Assembly: GCA_028869995.1 (NCBI GenBank)
Contig: JAGWQN010000073.1
Span: 1 to 64,000 of the forward strand
Origin: Rhodospirillales bacterium
GTDB lineage: Bacteria; Pseudomonadota; Alphaproteobacteria; Acetobacterales; Acetobacteraceae
DNA length: 64,000 nucleotides
Reading direction: 5' to 3'
Part shown: one piece after another, positions 8,785 to 18,150 of the stretch
How the letters are laid out: each line of letters opens with the position of its first letter
How positions within the stretch are numbered: the stretch's first letter is position 1
The notes under the pieces: generated by a model
What the model saw: the letters and a program-made list of their open reading frames with translations, nothing else
Told to the model about the DNA's origin: nothing
Database searches by the model: none
Made by a program: the position numbers and the translations under genes

Positions 8785-9001
8785 TTTGAAATCAAAATGT
8801 TGTGGCGCTTTTTGGGGCCGCTTGCTGCACTGCGATCTGAAAAATGCCGCGTGCTTGCTTCACGGTCGCCCGGCTAGGGTGCCTCAGCGTGGCGTCATCC
8901 CGCTTTCGTGACCGGCCGCCGACACGGCTTTGTCGCTCGCCCCCGTTCCCATGGCGTGCTAAATTTGAATTAAAAAAGGAGTTCCCAGGGAGGGACAAGC
9001 C
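8785..9001. other. Chromosomal leader between att site and YdhR-like gene
   Basis: About 215 bases with no supported gene. The AT-rich segment near 8960-8985 plus a strong GGGAGGG ribosome binding site before 9002 suggests that the promoter of the following gene lies here; no consensus could be fixed. Confidence 0.35.
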
Positions 9002-9337
9002 ATGGTGATCGTGCAGATAAACTATCGCCGTCCGGACATGCCCAAGGCGCAGTGGGATGCCCGCTACACCGAGGCAACGGCCGCGCCGTTCGTTTCCCTT
9101 CCAGGCCTTGAGTGGAAGATCTGGCTCGACGATCCCACCGACGCGCAGCTCTCAGGCGGCATCTACCTGTTTGCCGACCGCGCCGCAGCCGAGGCCTATG
9201 TGAACGGCCCGATCGTCGCCTCCATGCGCGCCAACACGACCTTGCGAGCCCTCGACATTCGCATCTTCGACGTTCGTCGCAACATGAGCGAACTCACCCG
9301 GGCGCCCATTTTGCCGCTGCCACTCGCGGCGCAGTAG
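9002..9337 (+). CDS. YdhR-like dimeric alpha-beta barrel protein (putative monooxygenase)
   Basis: A 111-aa protein of the YdhR family, a ferredoxin-like alpha-beta barrel fold named as monooxygenases although their reactions are mostly unproven. The start VIVQINYRRP, the central PGLEWKIWLDDP and GGIYLFADRAAAEAYV match the family's strand-helix pattern. The last 20 residues are an unstructured tail. A strong GGGAGGG ribosome binding site precedes the ATG. It stands alone and is convergent with dabA, separated by a hairpin. Substrate unknown. Confidence 0.7.
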   Translation: MVIVQINYRRPDMPKAQWDARYTEATAAPFVSLPGLEWKIWLDDPTDAQLSGGIYLFADRAAAEAYVNGPIVASMRANTTLRALDIRIFDVRRNMSELTRAPILPLPLAAQ

Positions 9338-9357
9338 AACGAGTTCCGCCGAGGGCA

Positions 9358-9378
9358 GCACGTCGCCGGTGGACGTGC
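9358..9378. terminator. Hairpin between convergent genes
   Basis: A perfect 7-bp stem GCACGTC/GACGTGC with a 7-base loop lies between the stops of the YdhR-like gene and dabA. It has no T-tract but could serve both directions. Confidence 0.45.
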
Positions 9379-9390
9379 GGGCCGCCGGCC

Positions 9391-11850
9391 TCATGTCGTC
9401 CGCGCATCGAGCAGCATGCCTGGCAGCCGGGCCGACGCGGCGCGCGACGCCTTGTCCGGATTGCTGCCGTCGCTCTCTGTCGTCCACCGTCCGTCGCCCG
9501 CATAGCGCCAGGCCATGCGCCCGGCCTCGTCGAGCGCGAACAGGTGCAGCCATGTCTTGTCGAACAGCGCGCGAACCTCCGCGTGCCGGCCCAGGACTCC
9601 GGCGATCGCTTCGCGCGGCGCCGCGACACAGACGCAAAGGCGCAACGGTTCGTGTACGTAACGTTCGCCGTCATGCACGGATTGCCAAGGCAGGCCGCCG
9701 CGCAGCAGGCCGCCATTACCCTCTACGACGCCGACGCCTCCGGTCACGTTGTGCAGCAGCTTGTTGCCCGCCCCGAACACCTCCGGCGCGACGGTCGAGC
9801 CATAGTATTGCAGGCTGATCCAGCTGGCGACGACGACGGGCGCCGTCAGGATGAGCTCGAGGGTAGCGAAGTCCGTGTCGTGCCGCCAATTGTAGTCGTG
9901 CAGGAACGCGCGCCCCGCGAGATGGACGCCTCGCGTCTGGGCCCTCGGCGCCGCGATGAAGGCGCGGCAGCCGGCCAGCGCCCATTCCGGCCGTATCTCC
10001 GCCCAATCGCGGCTGCGCCTGCCGATGGTCGCGCCGCCGCGGGCCCGCGGCAGTGAGACGGCCCGCTCGCCGCGCGCGATCGCCCCGGCTCGCGCCAGCC
10101 ATGCCATCGCCTGCGCCAGATCCCCTGCGTGCTCGCCCCGGCTTGCATCCCGGGCATAGACCGTCACCGCATCGGTCGTCGTGTCGTGCAGCGCCGCCAC
10201 GAACAGGGTGTCGGCCGGAATGGCGATACCAAGCGAGGCCAGGCCGGCGCGCACCGCAGCCTCGTTCAGGAGCGCGGCGAGCAGCCGGGCATTGACCTCG
10301 CCCGAATAGCCGCCGCAGGCCCCGCAGTGCAGCGCGCTGGCGTGCGGATTGTTGACGACGTTGGCGCCATGCCCGACCAGCAGCATCAGCCGCGCGAACC
10401 CGGACGTCAGCGACATCGCCCGCAGCGCCGCCGCCGCGGCGTTGACGCGGGCCCCGAGGTCCGGTTCCGGATCGAGGCGAGGGGCCGGGCCTTGCGGCGC
10501 GTGGGCGTGGTGCAGCCCCAGCGCATCGCCCACCAGCTTGCCGGCATAGACCGGCCCGCTCGCCTCGACGAAGGCGAAGGACGACACGGCCGCGAGCTTG
10601 AAGCGCCCCCAGGCCCGCTTCGCCCGCGCGGCGAACCGGGCGGAGCGCTCGGCCGGCGCGGTATCCGCGGTGACGGTGCACGACCGCTGCGCGCGGTTGA
10701 GCAGCGCCGGCAGCCGCAATTCCTCGACATCCGACGCGAACCGGCGATGCGCCGTGGCCAGGCCGAAGAACCCGGCGCAGCCGAGGGTCTCGATCGCCGG
10801 GTCGAGGCTTTCCAGCGCGCGGCGGAACACCTCGGAGCGTACGTCGATGCAGAACGCCGCCTGCAGCGCCGGCCGTTGCGCGAGCGTCGGCGGCGTGGCC
10901 GTGGCGAGCGCCGCGGCCAGGGCGCGCTGCGCGGCGCGTTCCGCGGCTTCCTGCAGGATCGTGTCGATGGCGAGATCCCCCGTCGGCACGACGGGCGCCG
11001 CGTGCGCCTCGCGCGTCCGCGCCCAGCCATCGGCGATCCGTTCCGCATGGCGCAGGAACAGCGCCTCTTCCCAGACCAGGCGGATCGCCAGCAGGTCGGT
11101 GGTGGTGGCATCGGTGCCGCCGGCGAGCTCCGCCTGCCAGAGCCGCTGGCGCGCCAGCTGCGCCCAGCCGCCCAGCGTCGTCAGCATCTGGTGGAAATAG
11201 GTCTCGAGCGCCGCCGCCCCGAGGCCGAGCCGACCGGCGGCGCGGGCGATCGCCGCCAGCGGATCCTCCGGGGTCGCGCAGACATGCAGGGCAAAGCCCC
11301 CCAGGCCGGCGATTTCCGGGGTCAGGTCGTGCATGGCGAAGGAGCGCCACGCCGCGAAGGCGCTGGCCGGGCGGGCCGCGCTCCACAGCGCCTGCCCCTC
11401 GTCGAAGAAGCCGGCGGCCCACGCGCCCACCCGTTCGCCGACCAGCCGGGGCCAGTCGATGCCGGAGACCTCGGCGGCGAGGTCGGCGACCGTCGGCAGC
11501 GCCGGCGGTTGCGGGGCATCCGAGGCGATCGCCGCCTTGAGCGTGTCCAGATCGAGGGGACGCTCGCCCTCCGGTGCCGCGCGCCACGCTTCCAGGATGT
11601 CGCTGCCGGTGATGGCGCCGGCAGCGATCTTCTCGCGGTACCACGCCCGCGGCATGGTCACGCGCGCGCCGCAGACCCGCGCCAGCCGCGCGCCGGCCGC
11701 GGCGAGGCTCTCGCCTGACTGGCCGAGGAAGGGGTTGACCGCGACGCTGGCCGACAGCGGCCAGAGCGGCGGGATGGCGTGGGCCGCCCGATCGGCCTGC
11801 AGCTTGAGGAAGGGCAGGTCGATCCCCGGTGATGGTGCGACGTGCGACAT
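9391..11850 (-). CDS. dabA: Inorganic carbon transporter subunit DabA (DUF2309/UPF0753)
   Basis: An 819-aa cytoplasmic subunit of the DAB energy-coupled CO2 hydration/bicarbonate-accumulating complex. It has a beta-carbonic-anhydrase-like zinc centre. The expected ligands are visible: C334 and D336 in FCIDVRSE, H494 in [11 protein letters not shown] and C509 in LHCGACGG. The 15-residue spacing between the last His and Cys is the family spacing. It is the second gene of the leftward dabB-dabA pair, 16 bp after dabB, with GGGGAG before its ATG. By analogy to characterised DABs, it converts CO2 to bicarbonate, driven by cation flow through DabB. Confidence 0.9.
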   Translation of the reverse strand: MSHVAPSPGIDLPFLKLQADRAAHAIPPLWPLSASVAVNPFLGQSGESLAAAGARLARVCGARVTMPRAWYREKIAAGAITGSDILEAWRAAPEGERPLDLDTLKAAIASDAPQPPALPTVADLAAEVSGIDWPRLVGERVGAWAAGFFDEGQALWSAARPASAFAAWRSFAMHDLTPEIAGLGGFALHVCATPEDPLAAIARAAGRLGLGAAALETYFHQMLTTLGGWAQLARQRLWQAELAGGTDATTTDLLAIRLVWEEALFLRHAERIADGWARTREAHAAPVVPTGDLAIDTILQEAAERAAQRALAAALATATPPTLAQRPALQAAFCIDVRSEVFRRALESLDPAIETLGCAGFFGLATAHRRFASDVEELRLPALLNRAQRSCTVTADTAPAERSARFAARAKRAWGRFKLAAVSSFAFVEASGPVYAGKLVGDALGLHHAHAPQGPAPRLDPEPDLGARVNAAAAALRAMSLTSGFARLMLLVGHGANVVNNPHASALHCGACGGYSGEVNARLLAALLNEAAVRAGLASLGIAIPADTLFVAALHDTTTDAVTVYARDASRGEHAGDLAQAMAWLARAGAIARGERAVSLPRARGGATIGRRSRDWAEIRPEWALAGCRAFIAAPRAQTRGVHLAGRAFLHDYNWRHDTDFATLELILTAPVVVASWISLQYYGSTVAPEVFGAGNKLLHNVTGGVGVVEGNGGLLRGGLPWQSVHDGERYVHEPLRLCVCVAAPREAIAGVLGRHAEVRALFDKTWLHLFALDEAGRMAWRYAGDGRWTTESDGSNPDKASRAASARLPGMLLDARTT

Positions 11851-11866
11851 GGATCGGCTCCCCGCG

Positions 11867-13426
11867 TCAGGAAACGCCGTGCGTCGACCACCCGCCGATG
11901 AGGCGGTCGAACAGCGCGTTGACGTAACATCCGTTCGCGAGATGCACCCGCAGGCCCGCCGCGGCCGGGTGGCCGGACCAGAGCGGGAAGGCCGCTTGGG
12001 CCACCGCGACCGCGCCGAAGCTCGCGACCGCGAGCAGGATCAGGATCCACTGCAACGCCGCCGGTGCCGGCACCGGCGGCAGCAGCCCCGCGGTCGCCCG
12101 CTGCGCCACGAGCTGGAGGGCGAAATAACCCGCCGATGTCGCCACCGCGTAGAGCGCCGTCCGCCGCGTGAGGGCCCAGGGCGCCGCATCCGCGAAACCC
12201 TGCGCCAGCATGTAGGCGACGCCGAAGATGAGGATCGTGCCCACCGCGATCTCCTGGGGCGGCTTGTGGCCGATCCCCAAGGCGAGGCCGAAGGCGAGGT
12301 AGATCGCAAGCGCCACCACGAACGCGCGCGCCACCGCCCCGCTCGAGGGCACGGCGACGGGGCCCGGCCGGCGGATCGCCGCCACGCGCTCCACCGCGCC
12401 GCCGCTGGCGAGAAAGGAGTGCGCCTTGTAGAGCGAGTGCGCGACGATGTGCAGCAGCGCGAGGGCGAACAGCGCGAGGCCGCACTCGAAGATCATGAAG
12501 CCCATCTGCGCCACGGTCGACCAGGCGAGGGACGTCTTGACCGCCGGCTGCGTGAGCATCACGACGCTGCCGAACAGCGCCGTGAACCCGCCGACGATCG
12601 CCATCGCCGCGAGCGCGCCGGGTGCGAGCAACATCACGTCGGCGAAACGGATCAGCAGGAACCCGCCGGCATTGACGACGCCCGCGTGCAGCAGCGCGGA
12701 AACCGGGGTCGGTGTTTCCATGACCTCGGTGAGCCAGCCATGGGTGGGAAACTGGGCGGATTTGAGCGCCGCGGCGACGCCGAGGAAGCCCGCGGCGCCG
12801 ATCGCGAGGGAGCCGCCCTGGCCGGCGCGGGCGGCGGCAAGGATCGCGCCGATGTCGCCGGTGCCGTAGGCGCGCCAGAGCAGCACTGCCGCCGCGGCCA
12901 GCGCGACATCGCCGGCCCGCGCAACCAGGAACTTCTTGTGTGCCGCCCGCCGCGCCGCCGGGCGGCCGGGGTAGAACAGCAACAGCCGGTGCAGGAACAG
13001 GCTGGTCGCGATCCAGGCCAGGAGCAGCTGGCCGAGGCTCGCCGCCGTGACCAGCAGCAGCACGGCGGCAATGGTGAGGCAGAGCCAGAAGGTGAACATC
13101 CCCTGCCGCGCCTCGCCGTCGAGATAGGTGCCGCAGTAGCGGACCACGATCCAGCCGATGAACGTCACCAGCAGCAGCATCGTCGCGCTCACCGCATCGA
13201 GCCGCACCGCCGGGCCGATCCCGTCGAGGATCGGCAGTGCGGCCACCGCCGGGCCGCGCGCCACGAAGACGGCGACGGTGGCGATGGCGGCGACGAAGGC
13301 CAGCGCCGCCGCGGCCTCGGCGAGCGGGTGCAGATAGGCCGGGCGCGGTCCGGGACGGCACAGGCCGGCGAGGGCCGCGAGCAGCAGCGCGAGCGGGGAG
13401 GCGAAGGCGAGGAGGGTGATCGGCAC
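11867..13426 (-). CDS. dabB: DabB, NuoL-like membrane subunit of the inorganic carbon pump
   Basis: A 519-aa polytopic membrane protein of the proton-conducting transporter (NuoL/MrpA) family. About a dozen hydrophobic segments are present. Signature residues of the antiporter core are visible in [29 protein letters not shown] (quoted region about 235-265) and in [14 protein letters not shown]. Beside a dabA gene this is DabB rather than a complex I subunit. A GTG start at 13426 has GGAG 7 bases upstream; an ATG at 13495 would add 23 polar residues but has no ribosome binding site and lies next to the regulator's operator. It is divergent from a LysR gene that probably controls it. Confidence 0.88.
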   Translation of the reverse strand: MPITLLAFASPLALLLAALAGLCRPGPRPAYLHPLAEAAAALAFVAAIATVAVFVARGPAVAALPILDGIGPAVRLDAVSATMLLLVTFIGWIVVRYCGTYLDGEARQGMFTFWLCLTIAAVLLLVTAASLGQLLLAWIATSLFLHRLLLFYPGRPAARRAAHKKFLVARAGDVALAAAAVLLWRAYGTGDIGAILAAARAGQGGSLAIGAAGFLGVAAALKSAQFPTHGWLTEVMETPTPVSALLHAGVVNAGGFLLIRFADVMLLAPGALAAMAIVGGFTALFGSVVMLTQPAVKTSLAWSTVAQMGFMIFECGLALFALALLHIVAHSLYKAHSFLASGGAVERVAAIRRPGPVAVPSSGAVARAFVVALAIYLAFGLALGIGHKPPQEIAVGTILIFGVAYMLAQGFADAAPWALTRRTALYAVATSAGYFALQLVAQRATAGLLPPVPAPAALQWILILLAVASFGAVAVAQAAFPLWSGHPAAAGLRVHLANGCYVNALFDRLIGGWSTHGVS

Positions 13427-13509
13427 GGGCGGCTCCGGGCAGGTGGATCCTTCGGCGCCTCCCTTACCCAGGTCGGGGGCGGACAAGAAATTCATTGTTT
13501 ATGGGCTAT

Positions 13510-13528
13510 CGTTCGATAAAATCGAACG
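13510..13528. promoter_or_regulatory. Perfect inverted repeat, probable LysR operator
   Basis: CGTTCGAT-AAA-ATCGAACG, an exact 8-bp inverted repeat with a 3-base spacer. It contains the T-N11-A core expected of LysR-family sites (TTCGATAAAATCGAA). It lies between divergent dabB and lysR and ends 2 bases before the LysR ATG at 13531, suggesting autorepression plus control of dabBA (inference). Confidence 0.65.
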
Positions 13529-13530
13529 TC

Positions 13531-14481
13531 ATGCGCGACCTCAATTACAATCACCTGCACTACTTCTGGACCGTCGCGCATGAGGGCGGCCTGACCCGCG
13601 CGGCGGAACGGCTGAACCTCTCGCAATCGGCGCTCTCGGTGCAGATCCAGAAGCTCGAGCACCAGGTCGGCCACCCGCTGTTCGAGCGCGCGGGCAGGAG
13701 GCTCGTCCTGACGGAGGCGGGGCGCATCGCCCTCGACTATGCCGACACCGTCTTCCAGGCGGGCGAAGAGCTCATGAACACCCTGCGCGGCCAGCCGGTC
13801 GCCAACCGCCAGGTTCTGCGAGTGGGCGCGCTGACCACGCTCTCGCGCAACTTCCAGCTCGAGTTCCTCCGCCCGCTCGTGGGGCGCGAGGATGTCGAGC
13901 TGATCGTCCGCTCGGGCAACATCCGCGATCTGCTGACGCAGCTCGAAAAGCACGCGATCGACGTCGTGCTGGCCAACAGCGCGGCCCCCCGCGACGCGCG
14001 CCCGCCGCTGCAGAATCATCGGCTCGACCAGCAATCGGTGAGCCTCGTGGGTCGCGCCCGGCCGACACGACGCCGTTTTCGCTTCCCCGACGATCTGCGC
14101 CACGAGCCGGTGCTGCTGCCGAGCCGGGAGAGCGATATCCGCGCGGGCTTCGACCGCCTGATGGAGCGCGCCGGGATTCTCCCGACCATCCTCGCCGAAG
14201 TCGACGACATGGCGATGCTGCGCCTGCTCGCGCGCGAGCGGGAGGGCGTCACGCTGGTGCCGCCGATCGTGGTGCGCGACGAGCTGCGGTCTGGGATCCT
14301 CGTCGAACTGTGCCGGATTCCGGAGTTGACCGAGAGCTTCTACGCGATTTCGCAGAAGCGCCGCTTCCCCAACCCGTTGCTCGCCGGGCTCCTGTCGGCC
14401 GGCGCCGTCACGCGCCGGATGAAACCGGAACGAAACGTCCCAGCCGAAGCGCCAGCAGCGCGGTCAGGCAGGCGGCGCTGA
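13531..14481 (+). CDS. LysR-family regulator adjacent to dabBA
   Basis: A 316-aa LysR regulator. The N-terminal winged helix-turn-helix (about 1-60, LTRAAERLNLSQSALSVQIQKLE) is followed by a substrate-binding domain with an NhaR-like beginning (RDLNYNHLHYFW). The ATG at 13531 gives the usual short N terminus; an in-frame ATG at 13495 would place 12 extra residues over the operator. No good ribosome binding site is seen, so the gene may be leaderless or poorly translated. Position suggests control of inorganic carbon uptake, much as CbbR-type proteins control carbon fixation genes. Its 3' end overlaps the convergent membrane-protein gene by 74 bp. Confidence 0.85.
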   Translation: MRDLNYNHLHYFWTVAHEGGLTRAAERLNLSQSALSVQIQKLEHQVGHPLFERAGRRLVLTEAGRIALDYADTVFQAGEELMNTLRGQPVANRQVLRVGALTTLSRNFQLEFLRPLVGREDVELIVRSGNIRDLLTQLEKHAIDVVLANSAAPRDARPPLQNHRLDQQSVSLVGRARPTRRRFRFPDDLRHEPVLLPSRESDIRAGFDRLMERAGILPTILAEVDDMAMLRLLAREREGVTLVPPIVVRDELRSGILVELCRIPELTESFYAISQKRRFPNPLLAGLLSAGAVTRRMKPERNVPAEAPAARSGRRR

Positions 14482-14944
14482 ACTGGTTGAGGACGACCAG
14501 ATGCGCCTGCTGTCCCGCCGTCAGCGTCATGATCGCCGGCTCGAACCAGGGCCGGGGCACCAGCAGCGCCAGCAGCGGCAACCCCGCGCCGGCCAGGCGC
14601 ACCGCGCCCGCGGGCAGCAACACGGCGAGCAGGGTGCACGGTAGCAGGAACACGCCGACGCCGCTGCCCGGCCCGAGCAGCTTCATGCACCAGAGAGTGT
14701 TGACCGTTCCGACCAGCCAGAGCGCCATCCGCCCCGCCGCCGGCCGGCGTCCGCCAAGCCGGGCGATGGCGAGGAAGGCCGGCGTCGCGATCATGGTGAG
14801 GAAGGCGAGGCGTCCGCGGCTCCAGCCGGTCAGAGCGATGACGTAGAGCGGATAGAACGGGCCGTTCCACCCCAGCACCGCGGCGACGAAACAGGCCGTC
14901 GCCGTTGCCGGGTCGCGATGCGCGAGGTCCGCGCCCCGCCTCAC
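14408..14944 (-). CDS. Hypothetical polytopic membrane protein, last gene of the rpoE operon
   Basis: A 178-aa protein with about five or six hydrophobic segments (for example FLTMIATPAFLAIARLG, VFLLPCTLLAVLLPAG, LPLLALLVPRPWFEPAIM). A GTG start overlaps the methylase stop by GTGA, which fixes it within the operon. I do not recognise the family. Co-transcription with rpoE, chrR, DUF1295 and a Cfa-like methylase suggests a role in membrane lipid modification. Its last 74 bp overlap the opposite-strand LysR gene. Confidence 0.65.
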   Translation of the reverse strand: MRRGADLAHRDPATATACFVAAVLGWNGPFYPLYVIALTGWSRGRLAFLTMIATPAFLAIARLGGRRPAAGRMALWLVGTVNTLWCMKLLGPGSGVGVFLLPCTLLAVLLPAGAVRLAGAGLPLLALLVPRPWFEPAIMTLTAGQQAHLVVLNQFSAACLTALLALRLGRFVPVSSGA

Positions 14945-15966
14945 CGCGGCGCAAGCCGGTAGTGGCTCACCCCCCAGTCCTGTCCGCCGCGCGCCCCGAA
15001 CAGGCCCGCCGTTGCCAGGAAGAACAGCCGCCACCGCCGCCGCCACAGCAGCGCGTCGGCGCCATAGACCTCGGCGAGGATCGGCCCGATCGTCGCCTGC
15101 CGCGCATCGAAGCGCGCCAGCCAGTCGAGTGCGGTGCGCTGGTAATGCAGGCCGGACCAGCGCCATTCCGAATCCAGCACGAAATGCTCGTCCAGGTGCC
15201 GGATCAGCCCATGGCTCGGCATGATCCCGCCGGTGAAGAAGTGCTGGGCGATCCAGTCGGCCTTGTCGGCGGTGTCGAATGCATAGGGCGCGCTGCGGTG
15301 GCTGAACACATGCAGGAACAACCGCCCGTCGTTCTCGACCCAGCCGCGCACGCGCGCAAGCAGGGCCTGCCAGTTGCTCATATGCTCCCACATCTCGACC
15401 GAGACGACGCGATCGAATTTCGCACCGGCATCGAAATCATTCATGTCGGCGGTGATCACCCTCAGGTTGCCGAGGCCCAGCCGCGCCGTCTCGCCTTCGA
15501 TGAAGGCGCGCTGCGAATGGGAGTTGGAAACCGCGGTGATGGCGGCGTTGGGAAAATGTTGCGCCATCCACAGGCTCAGCGAGCCCCAGCCGCAGCCGAG
15601 CTCGAGGATCCGCTGCCCGTCGGCCAGCTCCGCATGTGCCGCCGTTTGCGCAAGCGCATGCTCTTCCGCCTGGTCGAGGGTATCGGATGGATTGGCATAG
15701 AGGCAGCAGGAATATTTCCGTCGCCCTCCCAGTACCGCGCGGAAGAACGCCGCCGGAACCTCATAATGCTGCGTGTTCGCCGCTTGCGGTGAGCAGGCGA
15801 TCGGCTTGTCCGCCATGGCGCGCGCGAACGCCCGTTCGGCATCCGGCGGCACGCCGTCGAGGCGGCGTCCGGTGCGGCTGACCAGCGCGGCGATGCCGGC
15901 CCTGGTGATGGCATCCGGCAAAGGCAGGCGCTCGACGGCGCCGGTCGCGGCGGCAACAAGACTCAT
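14941..15966 (-). CDS. SAM-dependent Cfa-family lipid methyltransferase (first copy)
   Basis: A 341-aa class I methyltransferase of the cyclopropane/furan fatty-acyl methylase group. SAM-binding motif I is ILELGCGWGSL (about 140-150), with VSVEMWEHMSNW and FLHVFSHRS further along. It is shorter than E. coli Cfa (382 aa) and lacks the N-terminal extension. ATGA overlaps link it to the upstream DUF1295 gene, and GTGA to the downstream membrane protein. The DUF1295-methylase pairing is common in proteobacteria. The rpoE operon context suggests modification of unsaturated phospholipid acyl chains during oxidative stress; a FufM-type second methylation is possible but unproven. Confidence 0.82.
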   Translation of the reverse strand: MSLVAAATGAVERLPLPDAITRAGIAALVSRTGRRLDGVPPDAERAFARAMADKPIACSPQAANTQHYEVPAAFFRAVLGGRRKYSCCLYANPSDTLDQAEEHALAQTAAHAELADGQRILELGCGWGSLSLWMAQHFPNAAITAVSNSHSQRAFIEGETARLGLGNLRVITADMNDFDAGAKFDRVVSVEMWEHMSNWQALLARVRGWVENDGRLFLHVFSHRSAPYAFDTADKADWIAQHFFTGGIMPSHGLIRHLDEHFVLDSEWRWSGLHYQRTALDWLARFDARQATIGPILAEVYGADALLWRRRWRLFFLATAGLFGARGGQDWGVSHYRLAPR

Positions 15967-16733
15967 GACGGTTTCCGTTTCGGTAAAGGAAGAAAGGCGC
16001 GGGTTCGCGCCTGGTAGAGGCGATACCGCTCGCCGCGCGAGCGCAGCATGGCTTCCTCGAGCGGCGGAATGCCGGAGACGTGCACGAGGAACCAGTACAT
16101 CAGCGCCGGCCCCGACAGCGCCACCCAGCCCCAGCCATAGCCGGGCGCGATCGCCAGGAACGGCCAGCAGCACCAGCCGAGGAACTCGAAGAAATAATTA
16201 GGATGGCGCGAATAGCGCCAGAGGCCGATGTCGCACACCGCGCCGCGATGCGCCGGGTCGCGCCGAAAGCGCACGAGCTGCGCGTCCGCCAGCGCGCCGC
16301 CCGCCACCCCCAGCACGAACAGCGCCACGCCGAGGCCATCCGCGGCCCGCCAGGGGGCCGGATTGCGCGCGGCCACCACGAACGACAGGGCCAGCGCCGA
16401 GGCGGCCAGTCCCTGGATCTGCAGGAAGCCGAACATCCGCGCCTGGAACGCGCGGCCCCAGCGCGTCCGCAGCGCCGCGTAACGCGCATCTTCGTGGGCT
16501 CCCCAGTTGCGGTAGAGGATGTGCAGACCCAGGCGCACGGCCCAGAACGCCGTCAGGGCCGCCACCAGCCATCCCCGCGGTCCGTTCGCGCTGAGCCCGG
16601 CCGCCACGCCGGCGGCGCCCTGCGCGAACGTCCAGGCCACATCGACGATCCCGGCATTGCCGAGGGCCCGCTGCACCAGCCACGCGCCGGCCATCGCCAG
16701 CGCCAGGCCGGCGACGATCCAGATCACGATCAT
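15963..16733 (-). CDS. DUF1295 membrane protein (steroid 5-alpha-reductase-like fold)
   Basis: A 256-aa integral membrane protein of the DUF1295 family. Several hydrophobic helices precede the conserved C-terminal block LWRYSRHPNYFFEFLGWCCWP and a cytosolic RYRLYQARTRAFLP tail, the SAM/NADPH-binding signature region of the methyltransferase/reductase superfamily. The ATG at 16733 overlaps the esterase stop by ATGA. Family members are predicted NADPH-dependent reductases of unsaturated lipids. Neighbouring Cfa-like methylase suggests action on the same fatty-acyl substrate. Confidence 0.8.
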   Translation of the reverse strand: MIVIWIVAGLALAMAGAWLVQRALGNAGIVDVAWTFAQGAAGVAAGLSANGPRGWLVAALTAFWAVRLGLHILYRNWGAHEDARYAALRTRWGRAFQARMFGFLQIQGLAASALALSFVVAARNPAPWRAADGLGVALFVLGVAGGALADAQLVRFRRDPAHRGAVCDIGLWRYSRHPNYFFEFLGWCCWPFLAIAPGYGWGWVALSGPALMYWFLVHVSGIPPLEEAMLRSRGERYRLYQARTRAFLPLPKRKPS

Positions 16734-17539
16734 GTCAGGCTCCCAACGAAATCGAGCACCGCCCGGCGCACCGGCAGAAACGGCGCGAGGACGCGCGCGA
16801 AGCCGCCGATCAACGCGCGGTGCCCGAGCAATGGGTAGATGCGTTGCGTCACGGCCACGCCATGGGCGCGCAGCGCCGCGGCCAGGCGGTGCGTGTTGCC
16901 CGCCAGCACGGTGCGGTCGCGGGCGCCGGCGGCGAGCAGCATCGGCGGCGCCGCGCGGTGGGCGAAGCGGATCGGCTGCGACCGGCCCCAATCCGCCTCG
17001 GGGCCGAAAATGTCGCGCAGCACCGGGCTCTTGAGCGGCAGGAAATCGTAGGGCCCGGCCAGCCCGATCACGCCGCGCGGCGCCGGCGCGCCGGCCCGTT
17101 CGCGGTAGCGCGGATCGAGCGCCAGCAGCGTCGCGATGTGCGCGCCGGCGGAATGGCCCATCACGAACAGCCGCTCGGCCCGCACGCCGCGGCGCGTCGC
17201 GATCCAGGCCAGGGCCGCGGCCGCATCCTCCATGAAGTCGGGGAAGCGCACCTCGGGGTAGAGGCGATAGTCGGGGATCGCGCAGGCGAGGCCGCAGGCG
17301 GCGAGCGCGCTGCCGACGAAGCGGTACATCGCCCGTTCGCCGGCCTCCCAGCCGCCGCCATAGAAGAACAGCACGGTCGGCGGCTCCGCGACGCCGCGCG
17401 GCCAGTAGAGGTCGACCGTCCCCCGCGGTCCCGGCGCGTAGGCCGCGCTGTGCAGCATCACGCCGCGGCGGGGCGAGAGGCGGTTCAACGTGTCGATGGC
17501 AAAACCGAACGCGGCGTCGGGAGCGAGGGTGGCGGCCAT
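16730..17539 (-). CDS. Alpha/beta hydrolase (HSL/carboxylesterase type)
   Basis: A 269-aa alpha/beta hydrolase. The oxyanion-hole motif is FFYGGGWEAGE (a variant of HGGG), the nucleophile elbow is GHSAGAH (Ser near 142), and a C-terminal acid-His pair includes GHRA near 240. Such enzymes hydrolyse short acyl esters or lipid intermediates. It lies 2 bp after chrR and overlaps DUF1295, so it belongs to the rpoE operon. Role in stress-induced lipid turnover is inferred. Confidence 0.8.
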   Translation of the reverse strand: MAATLAPDAAFGFAIDTLNRLSPRRGVMLHSAAYAPGPRGTVDLYWPRGVAEPPTVLFFYGGGWEAGERAMYRFVGSALAACGLACAIPDYRLYPEVRFPDFMEDAAAALAWIATRRGVRAERLFVMGHSAGAHIATLLALDPRYRERAGAPAPRGVIGLAGPYDFLPLKSPVLRDIFGPEADWGRSQPIRFAHRAAPPMLLAAGARDRTVLAGNTHRLAAALRAHGVAVTQRIYPLLGHRALIGGFARVLAPFLPVRRAVLDFVGSLT

Positions 17540-17541
17540 GC

Positions 17542-18150
17542 CTACATCCCCAGCAACGGCTGCACCAACCGGCCGAGCCACGATTGCGGGCGCAGGTGGT
17601 GGGTGGTGGCGATCAGGCACACGCAATCCTCGCCCGCCAGCGCGCGCGGCCGGTGCGAGAGCGCCGGATCCGTCTCGACGCAGTCGCCCGGGCCATAGGT
17701 CCCCACGCCGTCCGTGAAGGCGCCGCGCAGCACGCAGGTTGTCTCCGCGCCCTCGTGCCCATGCTCGAGCAGCGCCCGTCCCGGCGCGACGCGGATCAGG
17801 TCGAGCCGGCTGTCCGTCGCATCGCGCGCCAGCAGCGGCATCATCGCGATGCCCGGGGCCACGTGCCGCCAGCGCCCGGTGGCGAGCGCGGCGAGGTCGA
17901 AGCGCGCCGGGGCGGGCTCCGGCCGGGCCTCGTCCAGCCGCGCCAGCGTGCGCGCCAGCGCCTGCGGCGCGAGCGTCACCGGCTCGAGCTCCTCCAGCAG
18001 CACCCCCCCGGCTGCTTCGGCGGCGTGCAGCCCGGCGGCGCAGGCGGGGCACAGCGCCGCGTGCACGCGGATCACCCGGGAATGGGCGGCGGGCAGGGTG
18101 CCCGCGGCGCAGGCCAGCAGGCTGGCCTCCGCGGGATGTTGGCGGATCAT
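17542..18150 (-). CDS. chrR: ChrR-type zinc anti-sigma factor with cupin sensor
   Basis: A 202-aa two-domain anti-sigma factor that holds RpoE inactive until singlet oxygen or peroxide triggers its turnover. The N-terminal zinc domain has H5, H30, C34 and C37, the same spacing as H6, H31, C35 and C38 of Rhodobacter sphaeroides ChrR. The C-terminal cupin has H130, H132 and E136 in EHGHEGAE plus H166, the second metal site. It overlaps rpoE by ATGA. All metal ligands are present, so the full sensing mechanism should work. Confidence 0.93.
   Translation of the reverse strand: MIRQHPAEASLLACAAGTLPAAHSRVIRVHAALCPACAAGLHAAEAAGGVLLEELEPVTLAPQALARTLARLDEARPEPAPARFDLAALATGRWRHVAPGIAMMPLLARDATDSRLDLIRVAPGRALLEHGHEGAETTCVLRGAFTDGVGTYGPGDCVETDPALSHRPRALAGEDCVCLIATTHHLRPQSWLGRLVQPLLGM

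Noticed and set aside
8792..8998. A small leftward gene of 68 codons
   Set aside because: No ribosome binding site or homology pattern; it lies in a leader region with opposite-strand function.
10129..11718. A 529-codon open frame on the plus strand
   Set aside because: Antisense to dabA and free of any recognisable domain.
11333..13519. A 728-codon open frame on the plus strand
   Set aside because: Antisense to dabA/dabB, whose proteins are clear; low-complexity Arg-rich product.
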